Position numbers and translations under genes: made by a program
Shown here: positions 17,485 to 27,151 of the stretch, piece by piece
How positions within the stretch are numbered: the stretch's first letter is position 1
Layout: every line of letters starts with the position of its first letter
Notes under the pieces: model-generated
Told to the model about the DNA's origin: nothing
What the model saw: the letters and a program-made list of their open reading frames with translations, nothing else
Database searches by the model: none
Origin: Candidatus Enterococcus stercoripullorum
GTDB taxonomy: Bacteria; Bacillota; Bacilli; Lactobacillales; Enterococcaceae
Assembly: GCA_019120335.1 (NCBI GenBank)
Contig: DWVH01000032.1
Location: forward strand, 1-40,655
DNA: 40,655 nucleotides
Reading direction: 5' to 3'

Positions 17485-18420
17485 TTATAAGTGTGTTCTT
17501 GGATCGGTTGCATCAGCTAAAGTTTGACCTACAATATATAAAGAAATAGATACTAACGCTAAAACTGCAACTGGAATCCAGAACAAGTATGGATAGTTAC
17601 TAATATTCGGTGTGTATTTAGAAATAATACGTCCTAACGAAGGTACGTCTGCACTCAACCCAACGCCTAAGAATGAAAGAAAAGTTTCTGCAGAGATGAA
17701 TCCTGGTAACGTACGAGAAATATCTGTCATCACAACAGAGATCAAATATGGCAAGATATTCTTACTAATCATTCGTGGTACAGGTGTCCCTAAATTACGG
17801 GATGCTAAATTATATTCACGATCACGCATAATCATGACTTGCACACGAATAAAGTAGGCTGTCCCAATCCAGTTTGTTACACACATCGCGAAAACTAAAT
17901 TCCAAAAACCACTACCAAAGGCATAGGCTAAGACGATGATGATTAATAGTGAAGGTACGTTTGAAATGACGTTATACACTTCAAGCATGACGCGGTCAAC
18001 TTTCTTGCTGACACCCCATAGCGCCCCTACAATAACACCAATCGTTGTGGTAATTGTTGTAGCTAACACACTGATTAAGATAGAAGTTCTTGCTCCTGCC
18101 CAGACCGCATCGAATAATGATTGACCGTTGGCATCGGTACCGAACCAGTTCTCAGCGCTTGGTGGATTATAACGTGCATCAAAGTTATTGATATTTGATA
18201 CATTCATGAAATCATAACCACTAAATAATGGTTGGATGAAACTCATCAAAATAATTAATACAAGTAATACCAACATCGTAATGGCTACTTTACTTGAGAA
18301 AAACTTTCGTGCCACTGATCGCCAGTAGGAATACTTCGGCGTATCGATTTTTTCAGAATTAATCGTATCAATCGACACAAAGTTAAAATCTTCTTGGCTG
18401 ATTTGATTTAACTTTTCCAA
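17485..18420 (-). CDS. oppC: Oligopeptide ABC permease (AmiD/OppC-type)
   Basis: One of two permease subunits. It is 311 residues, the length of AmiD (about 308). A first transmembrane helix is at 38-62, a conserved [20 protein letters not shown] stretch follows, and about five more helices. The coupling EAA-like loop is around [20 protein letters not shown], and the C-terminus ends [15 protein letters not shown], as in this family. It starts 2 nt after the oppB stop; translation is probably coupled. Confidence 0.94.
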   Translation of the reverse strand: MEKLNQISQEDFNFVSIDTINSEKIDTPKYSYWRSVARKFFSSKVAITMLVLLVLIILMSFIQPLFSGYDFMNVSNINNFDARYNPPSAENWFGTDANGQSLFDAVWAGARTSILISVLATTITTTIGVIVGALWGVSKKVDRVMLEVYNVISNVPSLLIIIVLAYAFGSGFWNLVFAMCVTNWIGTAYFIRVQVMIMRDREYNLASRNLGTPVPRMISKNILPYLISVVMTDISRTLPGFISAETFLSFLGVGLSADVPSLGRIISKYTPNISNYPYLFWIPVAVLALVSISLYIVGQTLADATDPRTHL

Positions 18421-18422
18421 TT

Positions 18423-19910
18423 CTAATCTCCTCCTGACAATTTAATACGTGGATCTAAGTAAACCATTAATAGGTCACCTAATAATACAGCTAATACCCC
18501 AACGACTGTGAAGATAAAGACAATCGCTACCGTTAATGGGTTATTATGTGAAAGAATCGCATCTGGTAACATTTTACCCATACCAGGAACGGCGAAAATC
18601 GTTTCGGTAATGGTTGCCCCAGCGATAGATAAGATAATACTTCCTGGAATTCCATTGGCAATTGGAATCACGGCGTTTTTAAAGATGTGACGACGTGAAA
18701 TTTCTTTAGAGGTCAACCCTTTTGATTTGGCAAATTTAACATAATCTGCAGACTGTTGGTCAATCATATAACGACGAACCCAAATAACTAAACCAGACAC
18801 ACTTAAGAACCCTAAGATAAAGGTTGGTAAGATATAGGATTTAATATCGCCTGCACCATAAGTTGGGAAGGATAATGGTAAACCAAATAAGGTATTTCCT
18901 AGATATCTAAAGAAGTAGACAAAGGCTAGTGACGGTGCTGAAATCATAACCGTTACTAACGCAATACCAATTTTATCAGGTAACTTACCTTTCAAGCGAG
19001 CCATTACCATCGCCATAGGTACCCCGATTAGATAAGCAATCACCACGGCTAAAGCACCCATTCTAAATGAAATAGAAATCATTGATGGGTCTTTATAGTT
19101 TGGTTTTGTTTGCACATAGTTATCGTGATACATTGCTTTTTCACGAGAAGAAATTTTATTTGATTTTTTGTATTGGCGAGTGTAAATATTGGCAGAAGAG
19201 CGCATGGTCTTGCCATCTGCTAAAGTAATTTCTTCACTTACCGTTTGTCCTTGGCCACCAAATAAGACATCTGACACACTTTGTCCAGAGAACGTTGGAT
19301 AAGAAGTTCCTAGATTGATGTGGATGATATTTTGGTGGATAAATGGAAATTGACCATTGAAGTAGATTTGATACTTATATTGTGTTCCTGAACCGACTAA
19401 AGCCCAACCAACCATTGGATCTTTTTCAATCTTCAAGTAGCGTTTCAAATCCGGATTAGATGGGTCTTTCACTTTCCATGGATGGTCAATCACAATCAGA
19501 TTTGAATAGAAATTCCAAATACGTTTTAATAATGGAATATCTTTCGTCGCATAGTAACGACCACTTTCAGGAAAAATTCCTAATTTCCAGCCATTATCCT
19601 TGGCCCATTTTTGATACAAAGATTTGTTTTCCTTGCTTGGTTTTGCAGTTGCCTCTTTGTATTCTTTACGTACCTCTTTGACCAAATCACGAGAGTCTAG
19701 ATACTCAATGTAACCCATGCGATCAAAGGCCGTATTTTCATAGTTGGCCAATTCATCTGGATGGGCTTTTAATTTAGAATACGTAGAGTCCTCTTTAAAG
19801 ATGGTATTTCGCGGCACTAACGTATAAATTAATACATAAGTGATCGTAGTTACTAAAAAGATACTCACGATAGAACGCAAAATACGAAAGAGTAGATAAC
19901 GTTTATTCAC
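18423..19910 (-). CDS. oppB: Oligopeptide ABC permease, long AmiC-type
   Basis: Second permease subunit. The 495 residues are much longer than classical OppB (about 310) and match streptococcal AmiC (about 498). The extra length is a roughly 200-residue extracytoplasmic region (about 45-270, rich in Lys/Tyr) between helix 1 and the permease core. The core has six-helix permease features, with the EAA-type loop [20 protein letters not shown] and the terminal [18 protein letters not shown]. The start is GTG at 19910 with GGAGGA upstream. It is separated from oppA by a 316-nt gap holding a terminator-like hairpin. Confidence 0.94.
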   Translation of the reverse strand: MNKRYLLFRILRSIVSIFLVTTITYVLIYTLVPRNTIFKEDSTYSKLKAHPDELANYENTAFDRMGYIEYLDSRDLVKEVRKEYKEATAKPSKENKSLYQKWAKDNGWKLGIFPESGRYYATKDIPLLKRIWNFYSNLIVIDHPWKVKDPSNPDLKRYLKIEKDPMVGWALVGSGTQYKYQIYFNGQFPFIHQNIIHINLGTSYPTFSGQSVSDVLFGGQGQTVSEEITLADGKTMRSSANIYTRQYKKSNKISSREKAMYHDNYVQTKPNYKDPSMISISFRMGALAVVIAYLIGVPMAMVMARLKGKLPDKIGIALVTVMISAPSLAFVYFFRYLGNTLFGLPLSFPTYGAGDIKSYILPTFILGFLSVSGLVIWVRRYMIDQQSADYVKFAKSKGLTSKEISRRHIFKNAVIPIANGIPGSIILSIAGATITETIFAVPGMGKMLPDAILSHNNPLTVAIVFIFTVVGVLAVLLGDLLMVYLDPRIKLSGGD

Positions 19911-20065
19911 TCAGCTTCCTCCTAAATTATCAATATGCCTCGAAATATTAATTATTAAACTTTTGGCCGATATTTTTCCCAATTCATTTATAACCACTTT
20001 CAAAGCATATCTTTTTAAATAGAGACTACCAAAATAGCTCAATTTTTACAAGAAAATTTGTATTT
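19911..20065 (-). promoter_or_regulatory. oppB leader region
   Basis: AT-rich leader between the inverted repeat and oppB. Several weak promoter-like pieces occur, but no confident -35/-10 pair. No ORF with a ribosome site was seen before the GGAGGA of oppB. Confidence 0.35.
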
Positions 20066-20108
20066 CCGTTGAGAATAAAAATCATCCTTAGACTTTCATT
20101 CTCAACGG
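20066..20108. repeat. 11-bp inverted repeat in the oppA-oppB gap
   Basis: CCGTTGAGAAT (20066-20076) and ATTCTCAACGG (20098-20108), perfect and separated by 21 nt. No T run follows on the minus strand, so it is not a typical terminator. It could be a stem protecting the oppB mRNA 5' end or an operator. Confidence 0.7.
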
Positions 20109-20161
20109 CGCAAAATTTCCTACAAAAATCACTTACTATGATAGCACTAATTATACTGATT

Positions 20162-20206
20162 AAAAAGAGTAAAAAGGGCTTTTTTAATTTTTCGCCCTTT
20201 CTACTC
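20162..20206 (-). terminator. Partial terminator between oppA and oppB
   Basis: Minus-strand stem GAGTAGAAAGGGC / GCCCTTTTTACTC (20206-20194 with 20179-20167; one mismatch) then a T-rich run to 20162. It is positioned 21 nt after the oppA stop. Such terminators commonly let the binding protein be made in excess over the membrane and ATPase subunits. The inference that oppBCDF depend on read-through is not proven. Confidence 0.88.
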
Positions 20207-20226
20207 CTTTAGTATTTTAACACATT

Positions 20227-22224
20227 TTACTTCGTTTTTTCAGCTGTTTCTAGTCTTTTTTCTTCCCAATTCTTCAAAGCTTTTTGATATTCTTTGGTTG
20301 TTACAGCTTTGTCTTGAAGTTTCATGCCTTTGAATTTGTATGTTGCATTTGTAGCAGCCATACCACACCAACTAAATTGTCTAGTGAATGGTACAATCTT
20401 AGATACACCCGGAGCTGCACCACCAGCTTGGATAGGAATTTGTAAAGCATTTGCTGTTAACCAAGCTTCAGCATCTGCATAAGCATCATAACGTTTATTC
20501 ACATCTTCAGCTGCAGTGATTTTTGCAGCTTTGTCTAATAAAGCATCATATTCCGCTAATTTTAATTCATTTACTACTTGGGCTGATGGATTATCTTTAG
20601 CTGTTTCAGATGGTTGTAAACCTAAGTTATCCAATTGAGCACCTGATCTTGAATCATAGATGTCTAAGTAAGTAGATGGATCTAAGTAGTCAGGGCCCCA
20701 ACCAGAAGCAGTAGAGATATCGTAGTCTTTATCTGCTGCTGTTGTTGCTTGATAAGAAGCAGCAAGATATTTATCTTCGTTCAATAATTGAATATCAATC
20801 ACGACATTATCTTTACCTAATGTAGATTCAATTGAGTGTTTCAATGATTTTGCTTGATTCACTAAAACTTCAGATTTTTCATCTTGAGGTAAGTCTAGGT
20901 GAATTGGGAATTGTACGCCTTGCGCTTGTAGTTCAGATTTTGCTTTTTCAAATAAAGATTTCGCTTTATCTGCATTGAACCAACCTTCTTGGCTATCCGC
21001 TAATTTCACATCGCTGAAGGTATCTGGGTCTAATTTGGCTAATTTTTCTTGTACAACTTCACCATAATCTTTACCGTCAACTGTTACGAATTGAGATGGT
21101 ATTAACATATTACGGATACCTTTTGCTGCACCAGTTTTACCAACGTTTTGCGCAATATATTCTTCTTTATTTAACGCAAATTCTAAAGCTAGACGGAAGT
21201 TCTTATTCATAATAGCTTTATGAGTACTATCTTTTTCAGCATCTGTTTTCTTAGATGTTGCACTGTACGCTTTACGATCAAAGTTAAACGTCATATTAAA
21301 TGTTGAACCATTTGGTTGTGAGAAGTTAATAGCATCACCGTATTTAGCTTCTACATCTTTATAACCACCTGAGTTAGGAAATACGCGTGCAGTTGAATAG
21401 TTACCTTGATCAAATTCTTTAAATAGCGAATCAGGATTGCTTCCATCAAAGTAAGTTAATTTTACATGATCAATGTAGACATGTTTTTTATCCCAATAAG
21501 ATTCGTTCTTCTTATATTCAATTACTGATTTGGCAGTATTGTTTGTTAAGATATAAGCACTGTTATATAGAATGCTATCTGGTGTAGGTTGCCCGAAGTC
21601 TTTACCTTTAGATTTTAAGAATTCTTCATTCACTGGACACATAATACCGTAAGTTAATTTAGAATTCCAGAAGCTTTCTGGACGAGTTAACGTATATTGT
21701 AAAGTATAGTCATCTACTGCTTTAACCCCAACAGTAGAAAAGTCTTTCGTTACCCCTTTGACATAATCATCCAAACCTTTAATACTATTTTGAACTACAT
21801 ACAGTGTTTCAGATTTGACATCAACGGCATGTTTCAAACCAGTTACCCAGTCTTGAGCTTTTACTTCTGCGTACTCATTTCCTTCATTATCTACCCATTT
21901 CACGCCTTTACGTAGGTGATAAGTGTAGGTTAAGCCATCATCACTTACTTCCCATGATTTAGCTAGCGCAGGTTTCAAATTACCATACTCGTCATTTTCC
22001 AACAAACCATCAATGAAATTTGCAAAGTGGTCACTATTTGAACTTCGTGATGAGAAAGTATAGTCTAAGCTATTAATATCGGTGCTATAGACGTAAGAAT
22101 AATTAGATTCTCCCTTTCCAGAATCTGAAGCCTTTTTGTCGCCACCGGATGAACAAGCTGCCAATAAAACAGTACTTGATAACAATAAAGATGGCACTAC
22201 GATTTTTTTCATTTTATTGCTCAT
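20227..22224 (-). CDS. oppA: Oligopeptide-binding lipoprotein (AmiA/OppA-type)
   Basis: Extracellular substrate-binding subunit, tethered by lipid. It is 665 residues from the ATG at 22224, close to AmiA (about 659). The signal peptide ends in the lipobox LLAAC with Cys24, followed by a Ser/Gly/Lys linker. SBP_bac_5 features: FANFIDGLLENDEYGNLKPA, LAKSWEVSDDGLTYTYHLRK, and RLALEFALNKEEYIAQNVGK. GAGGGGAG lies 8 nt ahead of this ATG. A frame starting nine codons earlier overlaps that site and is unlikely. In streptococci this type imports nutritional and signalling peptides. Peptide specificity cannot be read from sequence. Confidence 0.95.
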   Translation of the reverse strand: MSNKMKKIVVPSLLLSSTVLLAACSSGGDKKASDSGKGESNYSYVYSTDINSLDYTFSSRSSNSDHFANFIDGLLENDEYGNLKPALAKSWEVSDDGLTYTYHLRKGVKWVDNEGNEYAEVKAQDWVTGLKHAVDVKSETLYVVQNSIKGLDDYVKGVTKDFSTVGVKAVDDYTLQYTLTRPESFWNSKLTYGIMCPVNEEFLKSKGKDFGQPTPDSILYNSAYILTNNTAKSVIEYKKNESYWDKKHVYIDHVKLTYFDGSNPDSLFKEFDQGNYSTARVFPNSGGYKDVEAKYGDAINFSQPNGSTFNMTFNFDRKAYSATSKKTDAEKDSTHKAIMNKNFRLALEFALNKEEYIAQNVGKTGAAKGIRNMLIPSQFVTVDGKDYGEVVQEKLAKLDPDTFSDVKLADSQEGWFNADKAKSLFEKAKSELQAQGVQFPIHLDLPQDEKSEVLVNQAKSLKHSIESTLGKDNVVIDIQLLNEDKYLAASYQATTAADKDYDISTASGWGPDYLDPSTYLDIYDSRSGAQLDNLGLQPSETAKDNPSAQVVNELKLAEYDALLDKAAKITAAEDVNKRYDAYADAEAWLTANALQIPIQAGGAAPGVSKIVPFTRQFSWCGMAATNATYKFKGMKLQDKAVTTKEYQKALKNWEEKRLETAEKTK

Positions 22225-22295
22225 ATTGCATTCTCCCCTCTTTTTGTTCATAAAAAGTTCATAAAGCTATAAAAATATTAAGATAGGTTAAGAAA

Positions 22296-22324
22296 ATTAT
22301 AATTTTTTATCTAGCGGATGTCAA
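22296..22324 (-). promoter_or_regulatory. Strong consensus promoter of the opp operon
   Basis: TTGACA (22324-22319), 17-nt spacer, TATAAT (22301-22296): an exact match to the vegetative sigma consensus on the minus strand. A leader of about 65 nt leads to the oppA start. Confidence 0.92.
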
Positions 22325-22687
22325 TATATTCAAAATATTTTCTGTTATAACATTTTCTTATCGTCATTTACACACAGCAACAAATTCACAATTTCACATA
22401 AGTTAGATGTTTTTTAACTTCAACCAATATTTGCTTATAAATTGATTTTATAACCGCATTATTGTTAACAGTTCCGCTTGTATTTTAATAATTAATATTT
22501 TATTTTTTCGTTTGGATTCACATGTTTCGTTTCATTTTTATCTAATAATTGTCTTAAATTTTTTTACAATTCAAACAATTTAGTGTCAAAAAAATTTCTT
22601 GTCATTTTTCAATTTGTTTCACAGCATTATGAAACATTCGCAACTATTGTGAAGCTTGGTACTTTTAGCTTTTTCACTCATCACGAA
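22325..22687. other. Long AT-rich divergent region
   Basis: About 360 nt between the opp promoter and the nrdD control region. It is extremely AT-rich, with scattered T tracts. I see no ORF with a ribosome site, no tRNA and no strong hairpin. It may hold further regulatory sites for the anaerobic nrd genes that I cannot define. Confidence 0.4.
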
Positions 22688-22734
22688 CCACTATATATTG
22701 TGTGCAATTAGATTTATATTCGTAATATAGTACA
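22688..22734 (+). promoter_or_regulatory. Tandem NrdR-type boxes over the nrdD promoter
   Basis: CCACTATATATTGTGT (22688-22703) closely matches the NrdR box consensus (ACACWATATATWGTGT). A weaker second half, around TCGTAATATAGTAC (22720-22733), lies about 30 bp further, roughly three helical turns, the usual arrangement of paired NrdR boxes. A -35-like TTGTGT and -10-like TAATAT overlap the boxes. NrdR represses ribonucleotide reductase genes when dATP is high. Confidence 0.8.
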
Positions 22735-22915
22735 AGATATTGATTGTAAATTTCCTCACTTTGTCTTATCATTAGGTACAGATAAAAAACATTTAAAAAA
22801 GGATGTTTACGGAATACACAAAGTCAGCCATTTAACGAATTCGATTTCGACATTACTGGCACTTTGTCTAGTATTTCCTTTTTATTTGAAGAAAATGATT
22901 GAAGGAGTGAGCAGC
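22735..22915 (+). other. Long nrdD 5' leader
   Basis: About 180 nt of untranslated sequence between the NrdR boxes and the TTG start. It contains an AAAAAAGG-ATG followed by only 11 codons. No convincing riboswitch signature or stable hairpin was recognised. Confidence 0.4.
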
Positions 22916-25114
22916 TTGTTAAATATATCAATGCCAGTTGCGACAGATGAAGTAACTGAGAAATTATCTAAAATGAAAGTCGTGAAACGCGATGGACGCT
23001 TGGTTGATTTCGATGATGAAAAAATTTACGATGCTTTGATGAAAGGACGCAAAAATCTAAAAGAGCCCCTTTCCCCATTAGAACATGAAAAACTAGTGGA
23101 AATCGTACAATTAGTAGATCGAGAAATTGCAGAACGCTTTACCGACAATGTCAAAATTTATGAAATTCAAAATATTGTTGAACACTTCTTATTAGAAAAA
23201 TCATTTTTAGCCTTAGCACAAGAATATATTAGTTATCGGACCAATCGTGATTTTAGACGTAAAGAAGCAACGGATATTAACCTTTCTATTAATAAGTTGA
23301 TGAATAAGGAAGAGACCGTCGTCAATGAAAATGCCAATAAAGATAGCGATGTGTTTAATACGCAACGGGATTTGACTGCAGGGATTGTCGGCAAATCAAT
23401 TGGCCTAAAAATGTTGCCGCCTCATGTAGCCAACGCCCATCAAAAAGGTGAAATTCATTATCACGATTTAGATTATCATCCTTATGCTCCAATGACAAAT
23501 TGCTGCTTAATTGATTTTCAGAGTATGCTGACAGAAGGCTTTAAGATGGGAAACGCAGATGTCGAGTCACCTAAATCTATTCAAACAGCAACTGCCCAAA
23601 TCTCTCAAATCATCGCCAATGTGGCTTCTAGTCAATATGGTGGCTGTTCTTGTGACCGCATTGATGAGTTATTAGCCCCTTTTGCGAAATTGAATTTTGA
23701 AAAACATTTGCAAGATGCCAAAGAATGGATTGATGGTCCAGAACGCCAAGAAGCATTTGCCTACAAAAAGACTAAAAAAGATATTTATGATGCCATGCAA
23801 AGTTTAGAGTATGAAATCAATACCCTCTTTACTTCAAATGGACAAACGCCTTTCACTTCACTTGGTTTTGGCTTAGGAACTAATTGGTTTGAACGGGAAA
23901 TTCAAAAAACTATCTTGCAAATTCGGATTGATGGTTTAGGTCGTGAACATCGCACCGCCATCTTCCCTAAATTAATCTTTTCTATTAAACGTGGGGTGAA
24001 CTTAGAACCAACCGATCCAAACTACGATGTCAAACAATTGGCCTTGGAATGTGCAACCAAGCGCATGTATCCGGATATTTTAAACTATGATAAGATTGTC
24101 GAATTAACGGGTAGTTTCAAAGTGCCAATGGGTTGTCGTTCTTTCTTACAGGGGTGGAAAGATGAAAATGGTCAAGAAGTCAATGTCGGTCGGATGAATT
24201 TAGGCGTTGTTACCTTAAACTTGCCACGAATTGCGATGGAAGCCCAAGGTGATTTTGATAAATTCTGGAGTATCTTGGAAGACCGTCTAGATATCGTGAA
24301 AGATGCTTTAGTCTATCGCGTGAATCGTTGTAAAGAAGCGCTCCCACAAAATGCGCCAATTCTTTATATGTATGGTGCCTTTGGAAAGAGATTAAAACGT
24401 AATGGCAATGTCGATGAACTCTTCAGAAACAAACGCGCGACGGTGTCTCTTGGTTATATTGGTCTTTATGAAGTTGCCTCAGCCTTTTACGGAGGTGCTT
24501 GGGAACACAATCCAGAAGCCAAACAGTTTACCCTCGATATCGTTAAGACTTTAAAGATGCACGCCGACCAATGGGGAGATGAATACGGCTATCACTTCAG
24601 CGTCTACTCTACTCCTTCTGAAAGTTTGACAGACCGCTTCTGTCGTTTAGATACCTATAAGTTCGGAATTGTCGAAAATATTACGGATAAAGAATACTAT
24701 ACCAACAGCTTCCATTATGATGTCCGTAAAAATCCGACCCCATTTGAAAAACTAGATTTTGAAAAAGACTATCCAAAATATTGCTCTGGTGGCTTCATCC
24801 ATTATTGTGAATATCCAGTCCTTCAACAAAATCCAAAAGCCTTAGAAGCTGTCTGGGATTATTCTTATGATAAAGTTGGCTATCTAGGCACTAATACACC
24901 GATTGACCATTGTTACGAGTGTGGTTTCGAGGGCGATTTTACACCGACTGAACGCGGATTTGAATGTCCAGTTTGTCATAATCATGATCCAAGAACTTGC
25001 GATGTCGTCAAAAGAACTTGTGGTTATCTAGGTAATCCACAAGCTCGTCCAATGGTGCATGGTCGTCATAAAGAAATCTCAGCACGTGTCAAACATATGA
25101 AGGATGTGCACTAA
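22916..25114 (+). CDS. nrdD: Anaerobic ribonucleoside-triphosphate reductase
   Basis: Class III, glycyl-radical ribonucleotide reductase making dNTPs without oxygen. About 732 residues. The N-terminal ATP-cone is present (VVKRDGRLVDFDDEKIYDAL), so allosteric control by ATP/dATP is expected. The core has SQYGGCSCDRID with active-site Cys and EYGYHFSVYSTPSESLTDRF. The C-terminal Zn site is CYECGFEGDF and CPVCHNHDP, and the radical loop is RTCGYLGNP. The start is TTG at 22916, 8 nt after AAGGAG; a frame ten codons longer overlaps that site. It is translationally coupled with nrdG (TAATG). It implies anaerobic or facultative growth. Confidence 0.96.
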   Translation: MLNISMPVATDEVTEKLSKMKVVKRDGRLVDFDDEKIYDALMKGRKNLKEPLSPLEHEKLVEIVQLVDREIAERFTDNVKIYEIQNIVEHFLLEKSFLALAQEYISYRTNRDFRRKEATDINLSINKLMNKEETVVNENANKDSDVFNTQRDLTAGIVGKSIGLKMLPPHVANAHQKGEIHYHDLDYHPYAPMTNCCLIDFQSMLTEGFKMGNADVESPKSIQTATAQISQIIANVASSQYGGCSCDRIDELLAPFAKLNFEKHLQDAKEWIDGPERQEAFAYKKTKKDIYDAMQSLEYEINTLFTSNGQTPFTSLGFGLGTNWFEREIQKTILQIRIDGLGREHRTAIFPKLIFSIKRGVNLEPTDPNYDVKQLALECATKRMYPDILNYDKIVELTGSFKVPMGCRSFLQGWKDENGQEVNVGRMNLGVVTLNLPRIAMEAQGDFDKFWSILEDRLDIVKDALVYRVNRCKEALPQNAPILYMYGAFGKRLKRNGNVDELFRNKRATVSLGYIGLYEVASAFYGGAWEHNPEAKQFTLDIVKTLKMHADQWGDEYGYHFSVYSTPSESLTDRFCRLDTYKFGIVENITDKEYYTNSFHYDVRKNPTPFEKLDFEKDYPKYCSGGFIHYCEYPVLQQNPKALEAVWDYSYDKVGYLGTNTPIDHCYECGFEGDFTPTERGFECPVCHNHDPRTCDVVKRTCGYLGNPQARPMVHGRHKEISARVKHMKDVH

Positions 25115-25719
25115 TGAATCATCCAAAACCAAAAGAATGGGATGCAAAGGTTTTATCTCAACGCATGATTGCCGACTATAAACCTTTTAACTTTGTCGAT
25201 GGCGAAGGAGTCCGCAATAGTCTATATGTGAGTGGTTGCTTATTTGCTTGTGAGGGGTGTTTTAATAAAGCTGTCCAAAATTTCAACTACGGCACCCCCT
25301 ACACGGAAGAACTAGAAGCTCAAATCATGGCCGACTTATCCCATAGCTATGTGCAAGGATTAACCTTACTTGGTGGCGAGCCTTTCTTAAATACACCCGT
25401 CGTCTTACCACTCGTCAAAAAAGTACGCGAAACCTTTGGCGACACAAAAGATATTTGGAGTTGGAGTGGCTATACCTTTGAAGAATTACTGCAAGAAACT
25501 CCTGATAAATTAGAACTGTTAAGCCAAATCGATATTTTAGTCGATGGTCGTTTCGAATTAGCACAAAAAGATTTAAACCTACAATTTCGAGGCAGTCGGA
25601 ATCAAAGAATTATCGATGTTCCTCAATCCTTAAAATTAAAACAAGCCGTCATTTGGTCAAAATGTAAAGATGCCGACCAAAGTTACGAACAAATCAAACG
25701 CAATGAATTAGGCGGCTAA
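25114..25719 (+). CDS. nrdG: Anaerobic ribonucleotide reductase activating protein
   Basis: Radical-SAM activase that installs the glycyl radical on NrdD. It is 201 residues with the [4Fe-4S] motif C42-LFA-C46-EG-C49, an FNFVDGEGVRNSLYVSG lead-in, and the GGE motif in TLLGGEPFLN. The ATG overlaps the nrdD stop by one base. The C-terminal extension after about residue 155 is somewhat longer than the shortest homologues but not unusual. It is followed by a terminator shared with the convergent dinB. Confidence 0.95.
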   Translation: MNHPKPKEWDAKVLSQRMIADYKPFNFVDGEGVRNSLYVSGCLFACEGCFNKAVQNFNYGTPYTEELEAQIMADLSHSYVQGLTLLGGEPFLNTPVVLPLVKKVRETFGDTKDIWSWSGYTFEELLQETPDKLELLSQIDILVDGRFELAQKDLNLQFRGSRNQRIIDVPQSLKLKQAVIWSKCKDADQSYEQIKRNELGG

Positions 25720-25722
25720 ATG

Positions 25723-25769
25723 AAAATCTCAAGGAAACAGTGACTCATCTGTCATCCTTGAGATTTTTT
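25723..25769. terminator. Shared terminator of nrdDG and dinB
   Basis: Perfect 13-bp stem AAAATCTCAAGGA / TCCTTGAGATTTT (25723-25735 with 25755-25767), with T on the plus side and T (A on plus) on the minus side. The right arm lies inside the last codons of dinB, so the hairpin overlaps the convergent coding end. Confidence 0.9.
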
Positions 25770-26884
25770 CTTTCATATTCAAACAATGGTAAGGTAATCA
25801 ACTCATAGGTCTTATCCTTTAAATTGGTCAAGGTGATGCCTAACAAGCGAATCCCCCGTCCTTCTTCATATGTATCTTCAAATAAAAGACTCGCCTTCGA
25901 AAAAATATCCTCTTTATAATCAATAAACTCTGGGAAGGTCTGTCTCTTGGTAATTGTCGTATAATCATCGTAGCGCAGTTTTAAGACCACGGTTTGTCCT
26001 TGTTTTTCTTGCTTGATAGCTGTATTAGCAACACTTTCTGATAATAGACGTAGCTGTGAAATCGCCTGGTTCATCGAATAAAGACTCTCACCAAAAGTAT
26101 GTTCTTTGCCAATAGATTTGCGTTCACGATTGGTCACGACAGGAGAATTATGAATCCCCCGAACTTTGCGATAAAGCGAGTAACCCATCTTGCCAAATGC
26201 ATGAATTAGCTCCATTTCTGATTTATTATACAAATCTTCACCCGTGAAAATCCCCATCTCATGCATTTTAGGAATCGTCTTTTTCCCCACACCATGAAAC
26301 TTCTCAATCGGTAATGGTTTTAAAAACGCCTCGGCTTCACCTGGCATAATCACGGTCATACCATGGGGTTTGCGATAATCTGAAGCTAATTTAGCCAAAA
26401 ACTTGTTATAACTCACCCCAGCGGAACAAGTAAGATGTAATTCACGCCAAATATCTTCTTGAATACAGCGTGCGACTTTGATGGCACTTTTTGAACCAAT
26501 TTTATTTTCGGTCACATCTAGATAAGCTTCATCAATCGACATCGGTTCAATCAAGTCTGTATAGCGATGAAAAATGGCGCGAATCTGACGCGAAATTTCT
26601 CGATATTTTTGATAATTACCGGGAACAAAGACGGCTTGCGGACATAATTCATACGCCTTTTTGGCACTCATTGCCGAATGTATCCCGTATTCTCTGGCCT
26701 TATAATTACAAGTCGTCACCACCCCACGGCCTTTGGTGTCTTTGGGATGACGGGCAATCACTAGAGGATGCTTAGCCAACTCAGGATTGTCACGCTCTTC
26801 CACTGAGGCAAAAAACGCGTCCATATCGATATGAATAATTTTACGGCTCATGTCATTTTTTAAGGGAAAACGCATCTCCGCCAT
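25745..26884 (-). CDS. dinB: DNA polymerase IV (Y-family)
   Basis: Error-prone translesion polymerase. About 379 residues. Catalytic motifs: [19 protein letters not shown] (first acidic motif), [30 protein letters not shown] (second acidic pair), [19 protein letters not shown], and a helix-hairpin-helix [17 protein letters not shown]. The little-finger domain follows ([14 protein letters not shown]). The ATG at 26884 follows AGGTGA at 5 nt; the longer frame to 26947 has no ribosome site. No beta-clamp-binding tail (QLxLF) is evident, but the C-terminal [12 protein letters not shown] may serve. No clear LexA box was seen upstream. Confidence 0.95.
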   Translation of the reverse strand: MAEMRFPLKNDMSRKIIHIDMDAFFASVEERDNPELAKHPLVIARHPKDTKGRGVVTTCNYKAREYGIHSAMSAKKAYELCPQAVFVPGNYQKYREISRQIRAIFHRYTDLIEPMSIDEAYLDVTENKIGSKSAIKVARCIQEDIWRELHLTCSAGVSYNKFLAKLASDYRKPHGMTVIMPGEAEAFLKPLPIEKFHGVGKKTIPKMHEMGIFTGEDLYNKSEMELIHAFGKMGYSLYRKVRGIHNSPVVTNRERKSIGKEHTFGESLYSMNQAISQLRLLSESVANTAIKQEKQGQTVVLKLRYDDYTTITKRQTFPEFIDYKEDIFSKASLLFEDTYEEGRGIRLLGITLTNLKDKTYELITLPLFEYERKNLKDDR

Positions 26885-26943
26885 ATCTCTCACCTGTTTC
26901 TCAAACTTTTCTATCTCTATTATACAAGAACAGATATTCCGTT

Positions 26944-27151
26944 TCAATCTTCAGGCACATAAGAAATCAAGTCGCCTGGTTGACATTCAAGTACTTCACA
27001 GATTTTTTCTAAAGTCGAAAAACGAATAGCCTTTGCTTTGCCACTTTTCAGGATAGAGAGGTTGGCAATTGTAATCTCGACGGCTTCAGAGAGTTGCGTT
27101 AAGGTCATTTGGCGCTTTTTTAAATATTTGGTCTAAGTGTATTTCAATCAT
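26944..27151 (-). pseudogene. YozG-type HTH regulator with an N-terminal frameshift
   Basis: A Cro/CI-type helix-turn-helix protein of about 68 residues if the frame is corrected. The ATG at 27151 directly follows the DUF2975 stop and reads MIEIHLDQIFKKAPND. The downstream frame reads MTLTQLSEAVEITIANLSIL, KSGKAKAIRFSTLEKICEVL and [14 protein letters not shown] to the stop at 26946-26944. The two join as ...IFKKRQMTLTQ... if one A is removed from the A6 run (27121-27116 on the plus strand T6). The total length, 208 nt, is not a multiple of three, as expected for a single-base insertion. It may be a true mutation, a sequencing error, or need slippage. The partner DUF2975 gene is intact. Confidence 0.82.

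Noticed and set aside
27116-27124. Programmed -1 frameshift at TTTAAAAAAG in the HTH gene
   Set aside because: A -1 slip would run into TGA within four codons; restoring the frame needs +1 (or loss of one A), so the usual slippery-heptamer mechanism does not help.
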